This document shows positions 42,102-51,405 of a stretch of DNA of 64,000 nt, piece after piece. The notes below the pieces were generated by a model. It searched no databases and was not told where the DNA came from. It saw only the letters and a program-made list of their open reading frames with translations. Both the position numbers and the translations under genes were made by a program. Every line of letters starts with the position of its first letter. Positions within the stretch are counted from its first letter, which is position 1. Source of the stretch: Planctomycetota bacterium. Lineage in GTDB: Bacteria; Planctomycetota; Phycisphaerae; Phycisphaerales; SM1A02. The DNA lies in contig QWPW01000002.1 in assembly GCA_003671025.1 (NCBI GenBank), positions 46,299 to 110,298 on the forward strand, written 5' to 3'.

Positions 42102-44723
42102 ATGAGATTCGATCGATTCACCACTCTCGCGCAAGAAGCCGTCGCCGCCGCACAGTCCTCCGCTGCTGCTGCGGGTCATCCTGATATCTCGCCGTTGCAT
42201 CTGTTGAGCGCGATGATCGCGGAGAAGAACTCCTCCACCGCATCGCTCTTGCAGAAGGCAGGGTTCGATCCGTCGCGCGTGCGCGAAGTGGCGCAGGCGC
42301 AATTGCGTCGCTTGCCCACCGTGCAAGGCGGCTCCGGCGCGAATGCCTCACGCGAGTTGAGCGAAGTGTTCGCGGTTGCTGAGCGTGATGCGCTCAAGAT
42401 GAAAGATGCGTATGTCTCGAGCGAACATCTCATGCTCGCGCTCGCCGCGGTGAAGAGCGATGCGAAAGAAGTGCTGGCCACGCTTGGTGTGGATCGTGCG
42501 CGTGTGCTCGCGGCGGTCGAAGCGATTCGCAAAGCTTCTGGCGTCACCAATATCGCCGACCAAAACGCAGAGTCGACGTACGAGGCGCTCAAGAAATACG
42601 GAATCGATCTCGTCGAGAAAGCGCAGCAGGGAAAGATCGATCCTGTCATCGGTCGCGATGAGGAAATCCGTCGCTGCATGCAAGTGCTTTCGCGACGCAC
42701 GAAAAACAATCCTGTGCTCATCGGCGAGCCCGGCGTGGGCAAGACGGCGATCGCCGAAGGCCTCGCCATTCGTATCGTCAACGGCGACTGTCCCGAGTCG
42801 ATGCGCGAGTCGCGCATCGTTTCACTTGATGTTGGTCAATTGCTCGCGGGCGCGAAGTATCGCGGTGAGTTTGAAGAGCGCCTCAAGGCCGTGCTGCGCG
42901 AAGTTGCGTCGAGCGAAGGGCGCATTATTCTGTTCATCGATGAACTGCACACCATTGTGGGCGCGGGACAGAGCGAAGGCGCGGTCGGCGCGGGACAACT
43001 GCTCAAGCCCGCGCTTGCTCGCGGCGAATTGCGCTGCATCGGCGCGACCACCCTCGACGAGTATCGCAAGCATGTCGAGAAAGACGCCGCGTTCGAGCGA
43101 CGCTTTCAACCAGTGCAAGTGGGCGAACCGTCGATCGATGACACCATCGCCATCTTGCGCGGACTCAAGTCGCGTTACGAAACGCATCACGGCGTGCGCA
43201 TTCAAGACGGCGCGTTGATTGCCGCGGCGACTCTCTCGCAGCGCTACATCACCGAGCGCTTTCTTCCCGACAAAGCGATTGACTTGCTCGATGAAGCGGC
43301 CTCGCGTTTGCGCATCGAAAATGATTCGATGCCTGCGGAACTCGACGAGTTGAAGCGGCGCATCATGCAACTCGAGATCGAACGCGAAGCACTCAAACTC
43401 GAGAAGGATCCCGAATCGAAGAAGCGACTCGCGATCATCGAGAGTGAACTCGCAGAGCTCGGCGAACAAAATCGTGCGATGACCACGCGCTGGCAACTGG
43501 AGAAGAGCGAGCTCGATGCGGTGAAGTCGATCAAAGCGAAGATCGAGCACGGGCAAACCGAGTTGGATCAAGCGAAGCGTCGCGGCGATTTCGAGCGCGC
43601 CTCGCGTCTTCAATACGGCGAACTGCGCGAACTCGAAACGCAACTCGCGGCGGCGGAAAGTTCCTTTGCGCGTCGTCAAGCCGAGGGCACTGCGATGGTC
43701 AAAGAGGAAGTCGACAGCGAGCAGATTGCGGAGGTCGTGGCCAAGTGGACAGGCATCCCGCTCACCAAACTCATCGAGAGTGAACGCGAGAAATTGCTGC
43801 ACATGGAGAAGGAACTCGCGCTGCGCGTAGTGGGACAACACGAAGCGGTGACCGCGGTGTGCGAGGCTGTGCGACGCAATCGCGCAGGCTTAGGCGAGCC
43901 AAATCGCCCCATCGGTTCGTTCTTGTTTCTTGGTCCCACTGGCGTCGGCAAGACTGAGTTGTGCAAAGCGCTCGCGAGCTATTTGTTTGACACGCAAGAG
44001 GCGATGGTGCGCATCGACATGAGTGAATACATGGAGCAGCACGCGGTGTCGCGGCTGATTGGTTCACCGCCGGGTTACGTCGGTCACGATGAAGGCGGAC
44101 AACTCACCGAAGCAGTGCGTCGTCGTCCTTACTCAGTCGTTCTCTTTGATGAGATGGAAAAGGCGCACGCCGATGTCTCGAACGTGTTGCTGCAAATTCT
44201 CGATGACGGTCGTCTCACCGATGGTCAAGGTCGCACGGTTGATTTCTCCAACGCGATCGTGGTGATGACATCGAACCTCGGCTCGCACGCGATTCTGGAG
44301 ATGACCGATCGTCACGAAGATGAGTCAATGATCGAGGCGCATGTGCGCGGCATTCTCAAGAAGCACTTTCGCCCCGAGTTACTCAATCGCATTGATGAGA
44401 CGGTGATCTTCCGCGCACTCACGCGCGAGCAATTGACGGGTGTCGTCGAGATTCAGTTGAGCAGTTTGCGTCGACGACTGGCCGCACGCGGCATGACTCT
44501 TGGTGTGACTGCGGGCGCCACCGAAGCACTCGTCAGCGAAGGCTACGACCCACAGTTCGGCGCGCGTCCGCTCAAGCGCGTCATTCAACATCGCATTGAA
44601 AATGCGCTGGCAGGCAAGATCCTCGGCGGTGAACTCAAAGAGGGCGACTCCATTCGAGTCGACTATCAAGGAAAGAGTTTCACCTTCCAGAAGATCGTTG
44701 CACCCACTGAGCAAGTGCGCTGA
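42102..44723 (+). CDS. clpB: Chaperone ClpB
   Basis: An 873-residue Hsp100 disaggregase of usual length. Residues 1-145 are the ClpN repeats ([31 protein letters not shown]). AAA+ domain 1 has Walker [16 protein letters not shown] near residue 208 and Walker [16 protein letters not shown]. The ClpB-specific middle-domain coiled coil occupies about residues 405-525 ([20 protein letters not shown]). AAA+ domain 2 has [15 protein letters not shown] near residue 606, [13 protein letters not shown] and sensor [14 protein letters not shown]. With DnaK it rescues aggregated proteins after heat stress. A GAGGAA ribosome-binding site precedes the ATG. Confidence 0.97.
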   Translation: MRFDRFTTLAQEAVAAAQSSAAAAGHPDISPLHLLSAMIAEKNSSTASLLQKAGFDPSRVREVAQAQLRRLPTVQGGSGANASRELSEVFAVAERDALKMKDAYVSSEHLMLALAAVKSDAKEVLATLGVDRARVLAAVEAIRKASGVTNIADQNAESTYEALKKYGIDLVEKAQQGKIDPVIGRDEEIRRCMQVLSRRTKNNPVLIGEPGVGKTAIAEGLAIRIVNGDCPESMRESRIVSLDVGQLLAGAKYRGEFEERLKAVLREVASSEGRIILFIDELHTIVGAGQSEGAVGAGQLLKPALARGELRCIGATTLDEYRKHVEKDAAFERRFQPVQVGEPSIDDTIAILRGLKSRYETHHGVRIQDGALIAAATLSQRYITERFLPDKAIDLLDEAASRLRIENDSMPAELDELKRRIMQLEIEREALKLEKDPESKKRLAIIESELAELGEQNRAMTTRWQLEKSELDAVKSIKAKIEHGQTELDQAKRRGDFERASRLQYGELRELETQLAAAESSFARRQAEGTAMVKEEVDSEQIAEVVAKWTGIPLTKLIESEREKLLHMEKELALRVVGQHEAVTAVCEAVRRNRAGLGEPNRPIGSFLFLGPTGVGKTELCKALASYLFDTQEAMVRIDMSEYMEQHAVSRLIGSPPGYVGHDEGGQLTEAVRRRPYSVVLFDEMEKAHADVSNVLLQILDDGRLTDGQGRTVDFSNAIVVMTSNLGSHAILEMTDRHEDESMIEAHVRGILKKHFRPELLNRIDETVIFRALTREQLTGVVEIQLSSLRRRLAARGMTLGVTAGATEALVSEGYDPQFGARPLKRVIQHRIENALAGKILGGELKEGDSIRVDYQGKSFTFQKIVAPTEQVR

Positions 44724-44741
44724 CGCGTGAAGTGTCGGGCT

Positions 44742-45527
44742 TCATTGCGCCGCTGTGGTGTTCATCGTGTCGAGTCGAGCGATGATGGCCTGCAGTTCCG
44801 TTGGGCGAATCGCAAACTGACCGACGAACGGGCGTGCGTGCAGTAAGAGCACGCAGAAACAGAACGACACCGCAAGCGCGACCAGCGTGAGCGCGAGTTT
44901 GCGCCCGCGCGGCGCGTCGCCGTGGAGCGCGCCGATGGAAATCAACAGCAAGATTGCGAGCAGTATCACCACGATCCATCGCGGCGGTGACATGTACGCG
45001 AGCCCATCACGGATGCGCACCTCACGTGCAGTTTCTGCGGCGTCAACAGCGTCGATGAGATCGGCGTCTCCTGTGACGCGCGCACACTTGCGCAGCGCGA
45101 TCAGCTCAGCCGGTCGAGTGCGCACCGCGTGCGCGTCGTTGAGCGTGGGCCACTCTTGCTCGACTAGGAAGTGCGCGTAATTGCCTACCGCCAGACGAGT
45201 CTGTTGCGACTGTTCGGCGGTCAGCATGCTCTCGGAGTCATCGAGCGCAGTGGCCAAAGCCAACGCTTCATCGACGACTGCATGGTTGACGCGGTCACCA
45301 CGATCCCAAACCCACACCGCGTTGAACGAGAGAAGCAGCCCGAATGCCACCGCGATTTGCGAGGTCACTTCGGCTTCGAACTTCACCAACTTCTTCCCGT
45401 CTGCACCACACAGGTAAGGCACGATGACGCGGTGAACCGAGATCGCGACCGTGCCCCAAAACATCACAACGCAGAGCATGATTACAACCGCGGGAAGCGC
45501 CAGAAACGCATCAAAGAGTGGGAACAT
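44742..45527 (-). CDS. DUF4239-type bestrophin-like membrane protein
   Basis: A 261-residue membrane protein with two N-terminal helices (FLALPAVVIMLCVVMFWGTV; IAVFGLLLSFNAVWVWD-like region near residue 60) and two C-terminal helices (WIVVILLAILLLISIGAL; LALTLVALAVSFCFCVLLL). The soluble middle has TALDDSESMLTAEQSQQTRL and LVEQEWPTLNDAHAV. This arrangement fits the DUF4239 family, whose function is unknown and which is sometimes compared with bestrophin channels. The frame runs far upstream without a stop, but the ATG at 45527 gives the expected N-terminus and avoids overlap with the divergent glycosyltransferase. Confidence 0.65.
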   Translation of the reverse strand: MFPLFDAFLALPAVVIMLCVVMFWGTVAISVHRVIVPYLCGADGKKLVKFEAEVTSQIAVAFGLLLSFNAVWVWDRGDRVNHAVVDEALALATALDDSESMLTAEQSQQTRLAVGNYAHFLVEQEWPTLNDAHAVRTRPAELIALRKCARVTGDADLIDAVDAAETAREVRIRDGLAYMSPPRWIVVILLAILLLISIGALHGDAPRGRKLALTLVALAVSFCFCVLLLHARPFVGQFAIRPTELQAIIARLDTMNTTAAQ

Positions 45528-45549
45528 CGACGAACGGTACCATCTAGAA

Positions 45550-47406
45550 ATGCAGGGACTGCTTCGATCTCTTAGCGCACAGAGCGCGTGGCGCAAACGA
45601 GATTCATGGCTGTTTTCGGCGGCAATCGTCACAGTGTTGGCCGCGTGCGTGTTCCTCGTGGGCATCAGCGCAGTGCCCGTCACTGATCGCGATGAGCCAC
45701 GCTTTGCGCAAGCATCGCGACAGATGGCGCAGAGCGATGCGCTCGAAGATTGGATCGTGCCTCGCGTGGGCGACACGATTCGTCTGAAGAAACCACCGCT
45801 GGTGTATTGGGTGCAAGCGCCGTTTGCATGGATCGCTTCGGGTGGTGATGTTTCACGCGATGCGATTTGGATGTATCGCTTGCCCAGCGCGATCGCCGCG
45901 TTGGTCGCCGCGCTCGCGACGATGTGGCTCGGCCGCGCCATGTTCGGCGCCAACACCGGACTGCTCGCCGCATGCTTGCTCGTGGTGTCGCCCGTCATCG
46001 TCACTGATTGCCACATGGCGCGCGCGGATGAACTCTTGCTCGCCATCACCACGCTCGCGATGTGCGTGGGCTGGACGCTGTGGCGCACGCATCGACTCGC
46101 ACCAGAAACACGCGGTGGACTGCCGTTGCCACGCGTCGCGTTGTTCTGGTTTTTGATCGGACTCGGCGTGCTGGCCAAAGGACCGATCACACCGTTCGTT
46201 GCGGGCAGTGCCGCAGTTGGTCTGGCAATCACTCGACGTGAATGGCGTTTTCTCTGGCGATTGCGCCCGTTTTGTGGCGTTGTGGTCTTGAGCGCGATCG
46301 CGTTGCCATGGCTGTGGCTCGCGGTGCAGTCCGTCGGATTCGACACACTCAAAGCGGCGTTTGAAAAAGAAGTCTTGCTGCGCGCACGCGAAGGCGCAGA
46401 AGGTCACGGAGCGCCGCCGGGCTTTTATCTAGTGACGTTGGTGGTGTTTTTCTTCCCTGGCTCATTGCTCACGGCGCTGGGATTCGTGCGCATGATGAAG
46501 CGCGCGTTTGTCATCAATCGATGCGAAGGCGAGAGTTGGTGGACACGCATCAAGCGACACGCCGTGAGCACGCGCGGTCGCGATGCGGAGCTCTATCTCT
46601 TCATGTGGGCAGTGCCAACATGGCTGGCGTTTGAGCTGGTGATCACCAAGTTCCCGCATTACATCTTGCCGATCTATCCAGCGATTGCGCTGTTCAGCGC
46701 GCGCGCAGTACTCGGTGGAATGCGCGCGCTCACCAAGCCGCTTAATGGTGGAGATCGATTCGGCTTTGGCGCGTGGATGATTGTCGGAATCGTGCTGACG
46801 CTCGCGGGGCCGATGCTCTACCTCACGTTGCTTGCGCGAGGATTGACCGCACCCGCGTCGCCGTCATTGCCCGCACTCGCGGACAACGGCGTGGTGATGT
46901 TCACGTTGGCATCACTTGCATGTGTGCTTGCCGTCGTGCTGCTCGTGCGCGCGCGCAGTTGCGCGATCCGCGGCGCGTTCACCGCGGCCATCACCTACGC
47001 GATTCCCGCGACGGCGTTGGCGGAGATGGCGCTCTTTGGCGTGTGGTTGCCCAACACGCGGTGGATTTGGAACACGCCGCGCATCGTGGGCATCGTCGCG
47101 CATGACAGTGGAACATCGCCTGGCGCTGCAGGTTTTCCCCTCATTGGCTGTGTTGGCTATGTCGAGGATTCGTTGCTGTGGACGACACACAACCGCATGA
47201 TCCGTTTGGGTTCGTCAGTGCGAGAGGACAATCGCGCCGCGATGTTGGCGTGGTGTCGCGCAAATCCGGGGGCGTATCTCTTGCTCCCGCGCGCATCCGT
47301 CGCGGAGTTCGCGGCAGTCGGCGTGACGGTCGGTTCACTCGAAGGATTCAACTACTCGAGTGGTGACGAAGTGAGCCACACGGTGTTGCGACTGAATCAG
47401 GAGTGA
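45550..47406 (+). CDS. ArnT/PMT-like membrane glycosyltransferase
   Basis: A 618-residue polytopic GT-C glycosyltransferase (ArnT/PMT_2 type). After the first membrane helix comes the catalytic periplasmic loop with VPVTDRDEPRFAQASRQM, where the Asp-Glu pair is the hallmark, and LKKPPLVYWVQAPFAWI. About ten membrane segments follow (FWFLIGLGVLAKGPITPFVA). Relatives move sugars from polyprenyl phosphate to lipid A or proteins; the substrate here is unknown. The C-terminal 100 residues form a soluble domain. I chose the ATG at 45550 because it is just before the hydrophobic start; longer frames overlap the divergent gene. Confidence 0.82.
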   Translation: MQGLLRSLSAQSAWRKRDSWLFSAAIVTVLAACVFLVGISAVPVTDRDEPRFAQASRQMAQSDALEDWIVPRVGDTIRLKKPPLVYWVQAPFAWIASGGDVSRDAIWMYRLPSAIAALVAALATMWLGRAMFGANTGLLAACLLVVSPVIVTDCHMARADELLLAITTLAMCVGWTLWRTHRLAPETRGGLPLPRVALFWFLIGLGVLAKGPITPFVAGSAAVGLAITRREWRFLWRLRPFCGVVVLSAIALPWLWLAVQSVGFDTLKAAFEKEVLLRAREGAEGHGAPPGFYLVTLVVFFFPGSLLTALGFVRMMKRAFVINRCEGESWWTRIKRHAVSTRGRDAELYLFMWAVPTWLAFELVITKFPHYILPIYPAIALFSARAVLGGMRALTKPLNGGDRFGFGAWMIVGIVLTLAGPMLYLTLLARGLTAPASPSLPALADNGVVMFTLASLACVLAVVLLVRARSCAIRGAFTAAITYAIPATALAEMALFGVWLPNTRWIWNTPRIVGIVAHDSGTSPGAAGFPLIGCVGYVEDSLLWTTHNRMIRLGSSVREDNRAAMLAWCRANPGAYLLLPRASVAEFAAVGVTVGSLEGFNYSSGDEVSHTVLRLNQE

Positions 47407-47441
47407 AAGACTGAGCGCGCAACAAGCACGATGCGATCGGC

Positions 47442-48632
47442 TCATCGAGTCGGCGCGGGCAGCGTGTGTAGGACGAACGGAAAAACGAACTTGACCGAGA
47501 CCTCGGCTGCACTCGCGCCCGCCGTGAATGGCACGCCACGCAGAGTGACGTCGCAGAGAAACTCACCTTCACTGCAACTGTCGGCGGGCCAATCCACGTC
47601 AATAGTCGGCAGAAACTTTGCCTTTTGCCGGAGTGCGCGAACGAAGGTCAGCTCGCGCTCGCTGAGATCTCGACAACGCAGCACAACACGCGTCACTTCG
47701 GCCTGCACGAACGACTGAGTAGGCAGGTCTATGTCCCTCAGACCTGCGCGCGCTGGAAGTTGCAGCGTCAGTGCGCCGCCAGCGATCGGAACGAGTATGA
47801 GCGCTTCTTGTGAGACAAGACTACTCAAGTACGGCGCGTGTGCCGCGAGCACATCCCGCATGGCTTCGTCGTCGTAGCTCATAAGGATCACAACGTCGTA
47901 GAGCGTTGCGAGCTCCGAAAGATTCAACTGCTTCAACGCGATCGAGCGGTCGACGAGTTCAGTGCGTGTTGCTCGCAAGTCTCGCGCAGCCTGCACTGCC
48001 ACGCCCAGTTCCACGCTCAGCTCGAACGGGTCATACGTGGATGCGATCGCTACGAGTGTGGGAAAGTCTCGCTCGTTCTCTGATCGCGGCCTGGACTGCG
48101 TGCCTACTTTGGGGACAAAGAGCTGTGGAAAACGGCCTCGCAAGAGCTCTTCGATGGTGGCGAAGTCCGCAACGCTGCCGTCGATGTTTCGACTGTAGCC
48201 GCGTGTTACGAGGGGTTCCCACGCGCCGTAGCTACCGGCAAACATCGCGTGAGCCAACTGCAGATCACTCAGTTGCGCTGCTGCCATCGTTCGGATCGAA
48301 ACGACGCGTGTGACGTTGTCGCCGCTGGCAAGCACGAGCGCGAACGCGGCAACGACCACTCCGCACGCTGCTGACTTCCAGCGCGGCGTACGCATCTTCG
48401 CGGTGCGCGCCTTGACGGTGTACAACGAAGCGCCACACTCGGGACACGCTGCGTGCGGCGCCGAGCGCAAATCATGATGACAACGGCGACAGCAATCCGC
48501 GCGCTTGGTGCAACGCGCGACGAACGTCATCACGCAACATGCCGCGGCGGCGGCAACGCCGAGTTCAATCGCCACCAGCAGTGACTTGTCGAAGCGATTC
48601 GAGAGCAGAAGTTCGAAGAGTGGCGCGAGCAT
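47442..48632 (-). CDS. Zinc-ribbon membrane protein of unknown function
   Basis: A 396-residue protein I do not recognise by name. A membrane helix at residues 18-37 is followed by a cytoplasmic-type zinc ribbon with Cys48-x2-Cys51 and Cys63-x2-Cys66 (CCRRCHHDL, CPECGASL). A second membrane helix at about 88-105 (ACGVVVAAFALVLASGD) precedes a large soluble, probably periplasmic domain with no known motif. Proteins with this ribbon-helix-domain build are common in planctomycetes as lineage-specific families. It converges with the glycosyltransferase and is 10 bases downstream of the GAF gene, so the two may be co-transcribed. Confidence 0.7.
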   Translation of the reverse strand: MLAPLFELLLSNRFDKSLLVAIELGVAAAAACCVMTFVARCTKRADCCRRCHHDLRSAPHAACPECGASLYTVKARTAKMRTPRWKSAACGVVVAAFALVLASGDNVTRVVSIRTMAAAQLSDLQLAHAMFAGSYGAWEPLVTRGYSRNIDGSVADFATIEELLRGRFPQLFVPKVGTQSRPRSENERDFPTLVAIASTYDPFELSVELGVAVQAARDLRATRTELVDRSIALKQLNLSELATLYDVVILMSYDDEAMRDVLAAHAPYLSSLVSQEALILVPIAGGALTLQLPARAGLRDIDLPTQSFVQAEVTRVVLRCRDLSERELTFVRALRQKAKFLPTIDVDWPADSCSEGEFLCDVTLRGVPFTAGASAAEVSVKFVFPFVLHTLPAPTR

Positions 48633-48642
48633 GGAGTGTTGC

Positions 48643-49056
48643 TCAGAAGAACGCGTGGGCGCGCTTCATGAGCAACTGCTCCTCATCACTGGTGAATGTG
48701 CGTTGCGCACGAGTCGCGACGCCGAGTGTTCCCATGATGTCGCCGCTTGCGCTGAGCACGGGAACACACACGCTGCCTGCGAGGCCCGTCTCTTTTGCGC
48801 CCAGGCGAACATCGCCCGACGTGTCTTGCTGAATGTTGCACGAGTTCACCGCGCATTTGCGTTGCGCGGCGAGCCCCGCCATGCCCTTGCCCAGCGGAAC
48901 CACGCGCGCCAGTTCCAGCACATGCGCGGGAATCCCGATCCCTACTCGCAAATGCAACGCGCCATCGGCGGCGATCACATGAAACGTGCCGCTTTCCGCA
49001 TGAAACTCGGCAAGAATCGCGGCGAGCGTATTGAGGTCCGCATCAGAAAAAGTCAT
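48643..49056 (-). CDS. GAF-domain protein
   Basis: A 137-residue single GAF domain. Visible GAF signatures are GTFHVIAADGALHLRVGIGI, VPLGKGMAGLAAQRKCAVNS, and VCVPVLSASGDIMGTLGVAT, ending with FTSDEEQLLMKRAHAF. GAF domains bind small ligands such as cyclic nucleotides or act as redox sensors (fRMsr type). Here Cys is present in KCAVNSC, so a redox role is possible but unproven. Two starts compete: the ATG at 49056 (used here) and a GTG at 49098 next to the stop of the small upstream ORF. Confidence 0.75.
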   Translation of the reverse strand: MTFSDADLNTLAAILAEFHAESGTFHVIAADGALHLRVGIGIPAHVLELARVVPLGKGMAGLAAQRKCAVNSCNIQQDTSGDVRLGAKETGLAGSVCVPVLSASGDIMGTLGVATRAQRTFTSDEEQLLMKRAHAFF

Positions 49057-49101
49057 GCGGTGAGTGTAATCAATGACTGATCCGCTGTTGCGCGTCACTC
49101 A

Positions 49102-49327
49102 TTACGCGTCGAGCTCGTAGGCACGGAGTAACACCGCGCGCGCGAGTTCGAGCAACGCATCGCAGATCGGTCGCAGATACGCCTTCGCAAGTGGAAACTG
49201 CGCGACGAAGACTTCGTCACAGTTTTTTGACGGCCTTCATCGCGGCTTTCGCTGGAGATTTCGCAGGACTCGCAGCGACTGCGCGTGACGGAGTCTTGGT
49301 GCTCGCGGCGCGTTGTGGATTGCTCAT
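49102..49327 (-). pseudogene. Small Lys/Ala-rich gene with a frameshift at an A6 run
   Basis: From the ATG at 49327 a frame of 36 codons reads an Ala/Pro/Lys-rich, histone H1-like peptide (SPAKAAMKAVKKL) and stops at 49217. In the next frame a strongly codon-biased stretch continues (DEVFVAQFPLAKAYLRPICD, then LLELARAVLLRAYELDA) to a TAA at 49102-49104. That second part has no start codon of its own after the preceding in-frame stop. Removing one A from the run of six A near 49225-49231 would join both into one protein of about 74 residues. It could be a recent mutation, a sequencing error or slippage-based expression. Confidence 0.5.
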
Positions 49328-49378
49328 GACTCAAGCTGCCTTGTGGAAAAAGTCCACGGGCACAGCGTGCGAACCCGC

Positions 49379-51358
49379 TCAATCAAGCGGACGGCCATCC
49401 CAACGCACGAACGATTCAATCGCCGCGTACTCCGCCAATCCCAAGCCGTCGTACACCTTGGCGGTGTTGGCATTGCGTTGCTCGGCGCGTTCCCAAAACT
49501 CACGCTCGTCGGCGCCGGGAAAGAGCGCGCGATCCTTCTGCGATTGATGCTTGAAGATCGCGGTGCGCTTGCGCGCCACTTCGTCGGGCGAGAGCGGCAC
49601 GGCCATTTCGGTTTGCTCGACGTCCCACTCTTGCCATGCGCCGCGATAGAGCCACGTGGTGCACTCACTCATCCATGATTCGCCAACACACTCACGCAGC
49701 GCCTGGAAAATCGCCGCCAGACACACGCGATGCGTTCCATGAGGATCACTGAGATCGCCCGCCGCGTACACCTGATGCGGCTTCACCGAGCGCAACAACG
49801 CCTTCACGATTTCGATGTCGTCAGTGCCGAGCGGCTTCTTGCGCACGCGACCGGTTTCGTAAAACGGCATGTCTAAGAAATGCAGTCGCTCTTCGGGAAC
49901 TCCGCAGTAAATGCCCGCGGCCTTGGCCTCGCCTTTGCGAATGAGACCCTTGAGTCGTTGCACTTCAGGCGGATCAAGTTCGCCGGGACGCTTGGACATC
50001 AAGATGCGCGCAACGTCGTCACCGAGGCGCTGGGTCTTGTCGCCTTCGAAACCAAACATGGCGTTGAAGTCGGCGGCGAAATCGAGGAAGCGCAGCGCTT
50101 CGGCATCAAACACCGCGATATTGCCCGATGTTTGATAGGCGACATGAACCTCATGACCTTGATCGACGAGGCGAATGAATGTTCCGCCCATCGAAATCAC
50201 ATCGTCATCAGGATGCGGCGAGAAGATGAGCACGCGCTTGGGGAAGACATCGTCGCCGGGACGATCGATATCACCAGACTGTTTGCGCGCGCTGGGTTTT
50301 CCGCCCGGCCAACCGGTGATGGTGCGCTGCAGTTCGCGAAACACGGAGATGTTGAGGTCGTACGCGCGTCCACGCAGCGCGATGAGATCTTGGAGGTGAT
50401 GCTCGTTGTAATCCTCGGCGGTGAGTTTGAGGATCGCCTTGTTGGTCGTGCGCGACAACCAAATCACGGCCTTGCGCGCCAGTGCATCGGTCCACTCGAG
50501 ATCATGCGCGGATGAACACCACGGCGCCTTGCATCGCTCGATTTCTGCGGCGGCGGCGCGATCGAGATACACCTGAGCATTGGGATGTTCTTGCAAGAAG
50601 CTCGCGGCCACCGCATTGGTGATCGCGCCTTCAACCGCGCGCGCGACTACTGGCGCTTTGCCCTCACCAAACGCAATCATCACCACGCGCTTCGCTTCGA
50701 GGATCGTGCCCACACCCATAGTCACTGCGCGTGAGGGAACATTTTCTTCGCCGAAGAAATCGCTCGCGGCATCTTTGCGGGTGACGCTGTCGAGGGTGAT
50801 GACGCGCGTGCGACTCTCGCGCGAAGAGCCGGGTTCGTTGAAACCGATATGGCCAGTTCGCCCGATTCCCAGCAGCTGCAGGTCGATTCCGCCCGCCGCG
50901 CGAATCGCGCGCTCGTAGCGTTCACACATGGCGCGCACATCATCTTCCGCCGCGGTGCCGTCAGGAATGTGCGCATTGGCGGGATCGATGTCCACGCGAT
51001 CAAAGAGATGCTCGCGCATAAATCGGTGATAGCTCTGCAAGTCGCATGGCTGCATCGGCCAGTACTCATCGAGATTGAATGTCACCACGTTGGCAAACGA
51101 GAGGCCATCTTCGCGATGAAGTCGCACCAATTCTTCGTAGACACCAGTTGGTGTCGAACCAGTCGCGAGTCCGAGGACGCACTGCTCTCCCCTCGCGGCT
51201 TTGGCACGGATGAGTTGCGCAATCTCGCTCGCCACCGTCACCGAAACTTCCTTGGCGCGATCAAACACGCGCGTGATGATGCGCTCGGCGGGAGAAGGGA
51301 TTTCGTAATACGACGGGACTGCAGTTTTAGTCACAGGTTTCGATTCGATGGTGGCCAT
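49379..51358 (-). CDS. NagB-type deaminase fused to PIG-L/LmbE deacetylase
   Basis: A 659-residue two-domain enzyme. Residues about 20-280 form a glucosamine-6-phosphate deaminase domain (LGLATGSTPTGVYEELVRLH, VVTFNLDEYWPM, LLGIGRTGHIGFNEPGS). Residues about 375-600 form a PIG-L/LmbE N-acetylglucosamine deacetylase domain with zinc-binding SPHPDDDVISMGGT and DLSDPHGTHRVC. Together they could remove the acetyl and then the amino group of GlcNAc-type phosphates, giving fructose 6-phosphate, as separate NagA and NagB do. I infer this route; NagA itself is unrelated to PIG-L. The ATG at 51358 precedes the domain, while a TTG at 51409 overlaps the aroC stop. Confidence 0.88.
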   Translation of the reverse strand: MATIESKPVTKTAVPSYYEIPSPAERIITRVFDRAKEVSVTVASEIAQLIRAKAARGEQCVLGLATGSTPTGVYEELVRLHREDGLSFANVVTFNLDEYWPMQPCDLQSYHRFMREHLFDRVDIDPANAHIPDGTAAEDDVRAMCERYERAIRAAGGIDLQLLGIGRTGHIGFNEPGSSRESRTRVITLDSVTRKDAASDFFGEENVPSRAVTMGVGTILEAKRVVMIAFGEGKAPVVARAVEGAITNAVAASFLQEHPNAQVYLDRAAAAEIERCKAPWCSSAHDLEWTDALARKAVIWLSRTTNKAILKLTAEDYNEHHLQDLIALRGRAYDLNISVFRELQRTITGWPGGKPSARKQSGDIDRPGDDVFPKRVLIFSPHPDDDVISMGGTFIRLVDQGHEVHVAYQTSGNIAVFDAEALRFLDFAADFNAMFGFEGDKTQRLGDDVARILMSKRPGELDPPEVQRLKGLIRKGEAKAAGIYCGVPEERLHFLDMPFYETGRVRKKPLGTDDIEIVKALLRSVKPHQVYAAGDLSDPHGTHRVCLAAIFQALRECVGESWMSECTTWLYRGAWQEWDVEQTEMAVPLSPDEVARKRTAIFKHQSQKDRALFPGADEREFWERAEQRNANTAKVYDGLGLAEYAAIESFVRWDGRPLD

Positions 51359-51405
51359 GTGGTTGCCCGTGTTGCTGCTCGTGATGTTGCTGTTGCCTAA
51401 ACGTG

